Below are positions 7,468 to 14,025 of a stretch of 18,850 bases of DNA, in pieces. Position 1 is the first letter of the stretch, and each line of letters begins with the position of its first letter. Below the pieces are notes generated by a model. It had not been told where the DNA came from. It did not search any database and saw only the letters and a program-made list of their open reading frames with translations. Where the stretch lies: the NCBI GenBank assembly GCA_022615295.1, contig JAKEHF010000191.1, forward strand, positions 1-18,850, in the 5' to 3' direction. This stretch comes from Actinomycetota bacterium (GTDB lineage: Bacteria; Actinomycetota; Acidimicrobiia; Spongiisociales; ZC4RG35). A program made the position numbers and the translations under genes.

Positions 7468-8441
7468 CGGGAGAGCTGTTACGAATCGGTTTGGCCGGTC
7501 TCGGGTCCATGGGCCGCAACCATGCCAGGGTCCTGGCCCGACTCGACGGTGTCGAGTTCGTGGGGGGCGCCGACCCCGCCGGTGACCCCCATCGCGCACT
7601 CGGTGGCCATCGTCTCTTCCCGGCCATCGACGACCTGCTGGACGCCGGTGTCGACGCAATGGTGCTCGCCATACCTGCTGTCGAGCACGAGAAGAACGCC
7701 CTGAAGCTGGCCGACGCCGCTGTGCACACCCTCATCGAGAAGCCTCTGGCGGCCGATCTCGACGGGGCCATTGCGATCCGAGAGGCTTTCCGTGACAAGG
7801 ACCTGGTCGCCGCGGTAGGGCACATCGAGAGGTTCAACCCCGCCCTCCTCGAGTTGAAGCGTCGTCTCGACGGGAGATGCCTGGGACGCACATTCGCCAT
7901 CTCGACCAGACGCACCGGACCTTTCCCCTTGCGGATCGGTGACACAGGTGTCGTCCACGACCTCGCTACCCATGACATCGACATCGTCCACTGGCTGCTC
8001 GGGGGTTTCGCCAGCCTGAGAGCGGAGTTGGGCACCCAGATCGACGTCACCCGCGAGGACATGGTGGAGGCGGTGGGACGTCTGGAGAACGACACCATCG
8101 TGTCCATCTCGGTCAACTGGCTGACACCGATGAAACAGCGGACGGTCACCATCCTCGGCGAGCGCGGGGCCCTGGTCGCCGATCTTCTCACCTCCGACCT
8201 GACCTTCTACTCGAACTCGGCGATCCCGGTCGAGTGGGAGGAGATGGCCCGGCTCAAGGGCGTCTCCGAGGGGGACGTGACCAGATACGCCATACGCAAG
8301 CCCGAGCCGCTCCAGTCGGAGCTCGAGGCCTTCCGGGACGCCATCCTCGGCATACCCGGCAGCGTCGTGGTCACGCTCGACGAGGGCGTGAAAGCCATCG
8401 AGATGGCTGAAGCCATGTTGGCGGGGCGTCTCGGAAGATGA
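7464..8441 (+). CDS. Gfo/Idh/MocA sugar-nucleotide 3-dehydrogenase (WbpB/WlbA/GnnA-type)
   Basis: NAD-dependent oxidoreductase of 325 residues. The Rossmann motif is GLGSMGRNH at 12-20. The family's EKPL (92-95, with the mechanistic K93) is followed by VGHIERFNP at about 118-126 and DTGVVHDLATHDIDIVHW at 160-177 with active-site histidines. It would oxidise C3 of UDP-GlcNAc or UDP-GlcNAcA to the ketone used by the aminotransferase before it. The GHIERFNP and HDLATHDID blocks look closer to GnnA-type or archaeal UDP-GlcNAc 3-dehydrogenases than to Pseudomonas WbpB, which matters for whether a C6-oxidised substrate is used. The ATG follows a strong G-rich Shine-Dalgarno sequence (7453-7462) and overlaps both neighbours by four bases. 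Confidence 0.88.
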   Translation: MTGELLRIGLAGLGSMGRNHARVLARLDGVEFVGGADPAGDPHRALGGHRLFPAIDDLLDAGVDAMVLAIPAVEHEKNALKLADAAVHTLIEKPLAADLDGAIAIREAFRDKDLVAAVGHIERFNPALLELKRRLDGRCLGRTFAISTRRTGPFPLRIGDTGVVHDLATHDIDIVHWLLGGFASLRAELGTQIDVTREDMVEAVGRLENDTIVSISVNWLTPMKQRTVTILGERGALVADLLTSDLTFYSNSAIPVEWEEMARLKGVSEGDVTRYAIRKPEPLQSELEAFRDAILGIPGSVVVTLDEGVKAIEMAEAMLAGRLGR

Positions 8442-9550
8442 CCTTGAGACTGGTCACGGTGGTGGGGGCTCGTCCCGAGTTCGTCCAGCTGGGGGCGATC
8501 TCTCGGGCGATCGAGGGCAGATATCGCCAGACCATCGAACACCTGCTGGTCCACACCGGCCAGCACTACGACCACGAGATGTCGCAGAGCTTCTTCGACC
8601 AGCTCGGTCTCCCCCGGCCCACCCGCCATCTCGGTGTCGGCTCCGGCACACAGGGCGCGCAGACCGGGGAAATGCTCATCGCCCTGGACCCGGTGCTCAT
8701 CGAGCTCGAGCCCGACGTGGTCATGGTGTTCGGCGACACCAACTCGACACTGGCCGGGGCACTGGCCGCCGCCAAGCTGGGAGTACCCGTGGCACACGTC
8801 GAGTCCGGCCTGCGCTCGTTCAATCTGCGCATGCCCGAGGAGATCAATCGGAGGGTCACCGACCAGCTGGCCACTCATCGCTTCTGTCCCTCTGAGACCG
8901 CAGTCGCCAATCTGGCGCGTGAAGGTGTCACCGACGGCGTGCATCTGGTCGGTGACGTCATGCACGAGGCTCTGCTGCACACCATGGCCCTCGGACACCG
9001 CGATGAGGACATGCTGTCCAGTCTCGCCCTCGAATCAGGACAAAACGTGTTCGTCACCACCCACCGAGCAGAGAACACCGACGACCCGGAGCGTCTCCGT
9101 CAGCTCCTGCTCGGGATCTCAGACGTCGCCAGACTCGGGTTGCCCGTTGTCTTCTCGGTGCACCCTCGTACCCGAGCTCGCATGGAGCACGGTCTGCTCG
9201 ACTCGGGCGTCACTCTAAGCCCGCCCCTGCCCCACGCCGACGCCTTGGCGCTCGTGGAGGGAGCGGCACTGGTCATGACTGATTCCGGCGGATTGCAGAA
9301 AGAGGCCTATTGGCTGGGCACCCCTTGTGTAACCATGCGTGACGAGACCGAGTGGGTGGAGACCGTGGAGAGCGGCTGGAACGTCCTGGTGGGGGCCGAC
9401 CGGCGTCGTATCGCCCAGGGTGCCGCCACGATGCTGGGCACGCAGAGACCGCCACGAACCCACCTCTATGGCGAGGGGACCAGGGTGACCTGGAACGTCC
9501 TCGACAGCCTCCTCGCAGCCATGGACATGAGCGACGCCGAGGCCTCATGA
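8438..9550 (+). CDS. Non-hydrolysing UDP-sugar 2-epimerase, WbpI/WecB family
   Basis: GT-B-fold 2-epimerase of 370 residues. Family blocks are VVGARPEFVQLGAI (8-21), LVHTGQHYD, VFGDTNSTLAGALAA (98-112; D100), HVESGLRSFNLRMPEEINRR (120-139; E122, E134), VTTHRAENTDD (207-217; H209) and TDSGGLQKEAYWLGTP. The WecB subfamily makes UDP-ManNAc from UDP-GlcNAc, while WbpI/WlbD acts on UDP-2,3-diacetamido-glucuronic acid. ARPEFVQL and RSFNLRMPEEINR look WbpI-like to me, and the gene directly follows the 3-dehydrogenase, aminotransferase and acetyltransferase. The WbpI role is therefore preferred, but this is inference. Both ends have ATGA overlaps. Confidence 0.9.
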   Translation: MTLRLVTVVGARPEFVQLGAISRAIEGRYRQTIEHLLVHTGQHYDHEMSQSFFDQLGLPRPTRHLGVGSGTQGAQTGEMLIALDPVLIELEPDVVMVFGDTNSTLAGALAAAKLGVPVAHVESGLRSFNLRMPEEINRRVTDQLATHRFCPSETAVANLAREGVTDGVHLVGDVMHEALLHTMALGHRDEDMLSSLALESGQNVFVTTHRAENTDDPERLRQLLLGISDVARLGLPVVFSVHPRTRARMEHGLLDSGVTLSPPLPHADALALVEGAALVMTDSGGLQKEAYWLGTPCVTMRDETEWVETVESGWNVLVGADRRRIAQGAATMLGTQRPPRTHLYGEGTRVTWNVLDSLLAAMDMSDAEAS

Positions 9551-10902
9551 GTCAGCAGCGATGGGGGGTCGTCGGAGGTGGAGTTCTCGGAATGACACTC
9601 GCCTTGTGGCTCCGCGACCGTGGCCACCAGGTGACCCTCCTCGAAGCGTCGGATCATCTCGGTGGTCTCGCCGCCCCCTGGGAGCTGGGCGACGTCGTCT
9701 GGGATCGGCACTACCACGTGATCGTGAACAGCGACGCGCACCTCCTCGCCCTCCTCGACCGGCTCGATCTCAGCGGAGACATGAGATGGGTGGAGACACG
9801 GACCGGGGTGGCTTCGGGCGGGAAGGTCTACTCGGTGTCCAACACCCTGGAGTACCTGAGGTTCCCACCACTGGCGATGACCGACAAGGTGCGTATCGCC
9901 TGGACCATTGTCTACGGGTCGCGGGTGCGGGACTGGCGGCGTCTCGAGGGGATCCCCGTGGAGGTCTGGCTCCGGCGTCACTCCGGCGACCAGGCCTTCG
10001 AGAGGTTCTGGCTGCCCCTCCTCCGATCGAAGCTCGGTGACAACTACCGGCATACCTCCGCGGCATTCATATGGGCGACGATCCAGAGGCTATACGCCGC
10101 CCGTCGCAGCGGGCTCAAGAAGGAGCTCTTCGGTTATGTGAAGGGCGGTTACGCAAACATCATCTCCCGATTCACCGCGGCCCTCACTTCGGCCGGTGTC
10201 GAGATCCGAGTCGGTGCCCCTGTGACAACTGTGCGACGCGACGGCAACGAGGTCCTCGTCGCGGTCGCCGGTGAGAGTCTCGGCTTCGATCGTGTGGTCC
10301 TCACCACGCCGGCGCCGCTGACCGCCAGACTGGTCCCCGACCTCACCACAGAGGAGACCGAGACCCTGCGTAACGTGGAATACCAGGGAATCATCTGCGC
10401 CTCGATGCTCACCTATGACGGTCTTAGTGGCTACTACGTGACCAACATCACCGACCCCGCCCCCTTCACCGGCGTCATCGAGATGTCCGCACTGGTCGAC
10501 CGGGGCGAGCTGGGGGGCAGGCACCTGGTCTATCTCCCCCGCTACACGAGTGGTGACGACGATGTGCTGACCATGACGGACGCCGAGATCGAGGAGATGT
10601 TCCTCGGGGGCGTGAAGAGACTCTTCCCCGAGTTCGATCGATCCTCGGTTCTCGCCTTCATGGTCTCGCGTCAACCACACGTCTTTCCGGTCCCACATGT
10701 CGGCTACTCGGGCCGGGTGCCTGCGATGGAGGCATCGATCCCCGGTGTCTATGTGGTCAACTCCGCACAAATCCTCAATGGGACCCTCAATGTCAACGAG
10801 ACCCTGCAGCTGGCAGCCAGGGCGTTGCCCATCCTCGCCGGCGAAGTCGGCTACGAGCCCGCCCTCCTCGAGCGACCGGTGCCCCCGCTCGTCCCCGCAT
10901 GA
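9547..10902 (+). CDS. FAD-dependent oxidoreductase, amine oxidase / protoporphyrinogen oxidase-like fold
   Basis: 451-residue flavoprotein. The N-terminal dinucleotide-binding motif is VVGGGVLGMTLALWL with the ribose-binding E33 (LLEASDHLGG). DRHYHVI follows, and the C-terminal FAD segment is GVYVVNSAQILNGTLNVNETL. No membrane helix or signal peptide was seen. The start is the ATG at 9547, overlapping the epimerase stop (ATGA). A longer open frame from 9352 would run antiparallel in meaning through the epimerase and is not real. Members of this fold in glycan clusters are mostly of unknown function; UDP-galactopyranose mutase is a distant analogue. Its place between the epimerase and the deacetylase, with four-base overlaps, says it acts on the same glycan or its lipid carrier. 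The substrate is unknown. Confidence 0.78.
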   Translation: MSQQRWGVVGGGVLGMTLALWLRDRGHQVTLLEASDHLGGLAAPWELGDVVWDRHYHVIVNSDAHLLALLDRLDLSGDMRWVETRTGVASGGKVYSVSNTLEYLRFPPLAMTDKVRIAWTIVYGSRVRDWRRLEGIPVEVWLRRHSGDQAFERFWLPLLRSKLGDNYRHTSAAFIWATIQRLYAARRSGLKKELFGYVKGGYANIISRFTAALTSAGVEIRVGAPVTTVRRDGNEVLVAVAGESLGFDRVVLTTPAPLTARLVPDLTTEETETLRNVEYQGIICASMLTYDGLSGYYVTNITDPAPFTGVIEMSALVDRGELGGRHLVYLPRYTSGDDDVLTMTDAEIEEMFLGGVKRLFPEFDRSSVLAFMVSRQPHVFPVPHVGYSGRVPAMEASIPGVYVVNSAQILNGTLNVNETLQLAARALPILAGEVGYEPALLERPVPPLVPA

Positions 10903-11870
10903 GTCGCCCACTGGCCCCGATATCACTCGACCTCGACAACGCCTGGTCCTATCAGATGGTCCACGCCGACCCCCATTGGACCGCGCTCGACAGCTACATG
11001 CCGACCCTCATTCCCAGGGTGCTCGACTTCCTCGATGACAGGTCGGTCAAGGTCACGTTCTTCGTCGTCGGGCGCGACGTCACCCTGGCGGGTCACCCCG
11101 AGCTGTACGGGGAACTGGTACGTCGTGGTCATCGGATCGGGAACCACAGCCACAACCACGAGCCATGGCTCCATCGCTACACCGTCCGTCAGCTCGATGA
11201 CGAGCTCGATCGCTCCGAGGAGGCCATCGTCGATGCCACCGGGGTGATGCCAAAGGGGTTCCGTGGCCCCGGCTTCTCCCACACACCCGACCTCCTGACG
11301 AGACTCGTCGCCCGCGGGTACCGCTACGACGCCACGGTCTTCCCCAACATCCTCAATCCGTTGAGCCGGGCCTATTACTTCAAATCGACGAACCTGACCC
11401 CCGAGCAGCGTGAGGAGCGATCCCGGCTGTTCGGAACGGTGGCCGACGCCCTCCAGCCGAACAAGAGCTTCCAATGGGACCTGGACGGGAGCGGCTCACT
11501 CGCCGAGGTCCCGGTGACGACATTTCCGGGGTTGCGGACCCCCATCCACCTCAGCTATCTCATCTACGCTGCGTCCAAGACCCGGGGTCTGGCAGACCTC
11601 TACTACCGCTCGGCGCTGGGTCTTTGCCGGCTCGGGGACAACCCTCCGTCGATGCTGCTCCATCCCCTCGACTTCCTGGGATACGAGGACGCACCACGGC
11701 TTGGGTTCTTTCCCGGGATGACGCTCCCCGTAGAACGAAAGCTGGAGTTAGCACATCACTTCCTCGACGTGCTGGAGCGATGGTTCCGCCCGATCCCGAT
11801 CGAGGACTACCTGGAGTCCCAGGCAGGCTCTCGACCCCGTCACCGGGCCTTCTCGGCCTCGTCGGGCTGA
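10899..11870 (+). CDS. Polysaccharide deacetylase (NodB-like, CE4-type)
   Basis: 323-residue metal-dependent deacetylase domain protein. Metal ligands are visible as D11/D13 in ISLDLDNAW and the HxxxH pair H83/H87 in GNHSHNH. Motif 3 is FRGPGFSH (R122), followed by RGYRYDATVFP. A late motif histidine is H255 in LLHPLDF. Motif 1 reads SLDLDN, not the usual TFDDG, which points to a less studied branch. No signal peptide is visible, so it may act in the cytosol on a lipid-linked or nucleotide-linked precursor. An insertion (about 155-205) separates motif 3 from the C-terminal strands. It is the last gene of the operon, starting inside the previous stop (ATGA). Its final 31 bases overlap the opposing glycosyltransferase gene. 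Confidence 0.85.
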   Translation: MSRPLAPISLDLDNAWSYQMVHADPHWTALDSYMPTLIPRVLDFLDDRSVKVTFFVVGRDVTLAGHPELYGELVRRGHRIGNHSHNHEPWLHRYTVRQLDDELDRSEEAIVDATGVMPKGFRGPGFSHTPDLLTRLVARGYRYDATVFPNILNPLSRAYYFKSTNLTPEQREERSRLFGTVADALQPNKSFQWDLDGSGSLAEVPVTTFPGLRTPIHLSYLIYAASKTRGLADLYYRSALGLCRLGDNPPSMLLHPLDFLGYEDAPRLGFFPGMTLPVERKLELAHHFLDVLERWFRPIPIEDYLESQAGSRPRHRAFSASSG

Positions 11871-13000
11871 TCAGGCGCGGCCGACTCCCCACGAATCGGC
11901 GCACGGTCCGGCCCGAGCCTGAGCTGCTCGCGGTATGCGGCCGTCCCTAGATGAAACAGCTCGTCGAAGTACCGCTTCTGCTGTGCGGAGAGAATCCCGA
12001 GAGAGATGAGCTGGATCGCCACGACCAGGCTGATCCCGCCCACCAAGAAGGAGTGGGGTGACAGCTCGAAGGCATCGAGCACGGCGTCGGAGAAATCGGT
12101 GACCTCCGGCGTCGCCCAGAAGCGCAGGCTGTGATAGACGGCCCAGCCCAATGAGTACAAGGAGAGCACCAGGATGACGAGACCTGGGACGATGAAGTAC
12201 ATGAACGGGCGGAAGAGGAAGCTGGAAAACGCCTGGGAGGCGATCGCCCTGGCGACCCGGATGCTCGAGGTGCGTCTGGATCCGACCGCTTGCTGGCGGC
12301 TCCAATCGAGATGGGCCGGCACTTCCACGATCAGGGCACGGAGGAGTTGGGCCTTGTAGATGATCTCGGTGTTGATCTCGAAGTCCGTCGCCTTCAGGTC
12401 GAGGCCGAGGAGGAATCTCCGGTCGTAGGCCCGCACCATGCCGGTGATGGTGGTGAGACTCCCCTTGGCGGTCAGGGCCAGGAGCTTGTTCGCCATCCGG
12501 CTCATGATCTCTCTCAGCTTGGGAACGGCGGTGACCTTGCCGCCCTCGATGTAGGGGGAAGCGATGACGATCTTGGCCCTGGTCTCGATGATGGTGTCGG
12601 CGAGTAGCTCGATGTGATCGGGGCCATAGCTGAGATCGCTGTCCAAGGTGATCACGAAGTCGCCCCTCGCCCGGTTGAAGGCGTAGCGCAGCGCCTGGCC
12701 GAGGTTGAAGTTCGTCACATGTCTGAGCAGCCTGACCCGGGGCTCTTTGATTGCGAAGTCGGCCACTATCGACGACGTGTCGTCCTTGGAGCCGTCGTCG
12801 ACGACCAGCACTTCCCAGTCGTATCTCCTCTCGAGGGTCCGCAGATGACCACAGACGAGCCGGAGAGTCTCTGCGATGAGAGCTTCCTCGTTATAGGCCG
12901 GGAGCACGACCGAGAGCAATGGTCGTCTCACCGGGACCGGATCCCGGGCCGACGTCCCGGTCGACGGATCGGAGCCAACCCACCCGGCCATGCTCGTCAT
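11840..13000 (-). CDS. Family 2 glycosyltransferase with two C-terminal membrane helices
   Basis: 386-residue GT-A enzyme. It shows LLSVVLPAYNEE (28-39), VVDDGSKDDT (66-75), NFNLGQALRYAFNRARGD (about 97-114) and the metal-binding DSD at 120-122 in ITLDSDLSYGPDHI. Two hydrophobic helices follow (about 267-290 and 317-339), and the tail is charged. This layout resembles polyprenyl-phosphate sugar synthases (DPM1/GtrB/ArnC-like), which load a sugar onto undecaprenyl phosphate. Such a product would suit the GT-C enzyme at 3551, but this link is inference. I chose the ATG at 13000-12998: GAGGAG lies about seven bases upstream and it overlaps the methyltransferase stop (ATGA). A longer frame to 13123 lies inside the methyltransferase gene and is not family-like. 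Confidence 0.86.
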   Translation of the reverse strand: MTSMAGWVGSDPSTGTSARDPVPVRRPLLSVVLPAYNEEALIAETLRLVCGHLRTLERRYDWEVLVVDDGSKDDTSSIVADFAIKEPRVRLLRHVTNFNLGQALRYAFNRARGDFVITLDSDLSYGPDHIELLADTIIETRAKIVIASPYIEGGKVTAVPKLREIMSRMANKLLALTAKGSLTTITGMVRAYDRRFLLGLDLKATDFEINTEIIYKAQLLRALIVEVPAHLDWSRQQAVGSRRTSSIRVARAIASQAFSSFLFRPFMYFIVPGLVILVLSLYSLGWAVYHSLRFWATPEVTDFSDAVLDAFELSPHSFLVGGISLVVAIQLISLGILSAQQKRYFDELFHLGTAAYREQLRLGPDRAPIRGESAAPDQPDEAEKAR

Positions 13001-13926
13001 CGGGGTCTCCTCAGGACGGCTCTGAGCAGGGCACCATTCCCCGTCATTGCGGCAAGGGCATCGAGCGCAGTGAAGAAGGAGAGGGCCGGCGCCGACCTGA
13101 GGGTGAAGAGCCCGGTCGCCCACTCGGGGGCCCCTCTGTCGACGAGACGGTTGTGCACCGTGTAGGTCCAGTTCACCGGGCTGACCATCGTCTTGAGCTC
13201 GACGACCTCCAGACCGGCCGCGGTGGCCAGGTTGCGCAGAGAGTCCCTGCTGTAGAGGTTGAGGTGACGGGGGAAGTGATAGCCGCCCCAGTGTCGTGTA
13301 CTGCCGAACCGGGCATCCATGGACCCGATGTTGTCCGTGATGAGACCGATCCTGCCCCCGGGGCGAAGGATGCGGCGCACCTCATCGAGCATGGCCACCG
13401 GGTCGGGGACGTGCTCGATCACCATGATCATCAGCGCCAAGTCGAAGCTCTCGTCGGCGAGACCCGCCTCCTCGAGGAACGCATTGTGGACTTCGATGCC
13501 ACGTGAGGCGACGACCGATGCAGCTCGAACGGCGGGCTCGATGCCGACGAGACGCCAGGTCGGGTCCCCCACCTTGCGTAGGATCTCGAGATGAAAGCCG
13601 TCGCCGGCCCCGACGTCGACTATCGACGCTCCGGTGGGCATGCCACGGCACCAGCGCATCAGACGACGACCCTCGAGCCATCTCCTCGCCTTGAACGCAA
13701 TCCCGTACTCCTCGGCGGAGAACTCGTAGGCGTGGTACTCCGCGGGATAGATCTTCGCCAGATCCTCCTTCGACGGACGCGGATTGAGAAAGAGGGTGTC
13801 ACAGCAGCGGTAGACGTGGAACGTGTCCTGGGTGGTGTGATATTCGAAGTCCACACCGGAGGCGACGAATCGCCCCCGATCGCCACGCCCGCAGATCGAG
13901 CAAACCGACTCGACGAGCGTCAACAC
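12997..13926 (-). CDS. Class I SAM-dependent methyltransferase with a degenerate N-terminal zinc-ribbon-like segment
   Basis: 309 residues. The SAM-binding motif is IVDVGAGDGFHLEIL (102-116), followed by GIEPA (motif II), FDLALMIMVIEHVPDP and LRPGGRIGLIT. The N-terminus has VCSICG (C9, C12) and YRCCDTLFLNPRP (C41, C42). In this methyltransferase group the second pair is normally CxxCG before LxFxNPRP; here the two cysteines are adjacent. Such enzymes are frequent in surface-glycan clusters and often methylate a sugar or sugar nucleotide, but the substrate cannot be read here. The start is GTG at 13926-13924, eight bases after AAGGGG. It forms a two-gene unit with the glycosyltransferase behind it. 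Confidence 0.85.
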   Translation of the reverse strand: MLTLVESVCSICGRGDRGRFVASGVDFEYHTTQDTFHVYRCCDTLFLNPRPSKEDLAKIYPAEYHAYEFSAEEYGIAFKARRWLEGRRLMRWCRGMPTGASIVDVGAGDGFHLEILRKVGDPTWRLVGIEPAVRAASVVASRGIEVHNAFLEEAGLADESFDLALMIMVIEHVPDPVAMLDEVRRILRPGGRIGLITDNIGSMDARFGSTRHWGGYHFPRHLNLYSRDSLRNLATAAGLEVVELKTMVSPVNWTYTVHNRLVDRGAPEWATGLFTLRSAPALSFFTALDALAAMTGNGALLRAVLRRPR

Positions 13927-13959
13927 GGATCAACCCCTTCGCCCTCACGCACCCAGCAC

Positions 13960-13987
13960 ACTCTATCCACGAGGAGCGCCGTGGCAA
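13960..13987 (-). promoter_or_regulatory. Promoter of the methyltransferase-glycosyltransferase unit
   Basis: On the minus strand, TTGCCA (13987-13982), a 16-base spacer and TAGAGT (13965-13960). The predicted transcription start is near 13953, leaving about 27 bases to the GTG with an AAGGGG Shine-Dalgarno sequence. The -35 box is one arm of the palindrome at 13981-13995. Confidence 0.5.
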
Positions 13988-13995
13988 CTTGCCAC
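13981..13995. promoter_or_regulatory. Perfect 15-bp palindrome at the centre of the divergent promoters
   Basis: GTGGCAA-C-TTGCCAC: seven-base arms around a single central base. Each arm contains the -35 box TTGCCA of one of the two divergent promoters. It could be an operator for a dimeric regulator, or only the by-product of two back-to-back -35 boxes. Confidence 0.6.
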
Positions 13996-14016
13996 TCTGC
14001 GTAGCGGGGTTAGGCT
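13989..14016 (+). promoter_or_regulatory. Promoter of the second FAD oxidoreductase gene
   Basis: TTGCCA (13989-13994), a 16-base spacer and TAGGCT (14011-14016). The predicted transcription start (about 14023-14026) lies at or just before the ATG at 14026. The message would be leaderless or nearly so, in line with the lack of a spaced Shine-Dalgarno sequence. Confidence 0.5.
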
Positions 14017-14025
14017 TACCGGGGA

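Noticed and set aside
13001..13123. N-terminal extension of the family 2 glycosyltransferase to 427 residues
   Set aside because: The extension lies wholly inside the methyltransferase gene, is not family-like, and the ATG at 13000 has GAGGAG and an ATGA junction.
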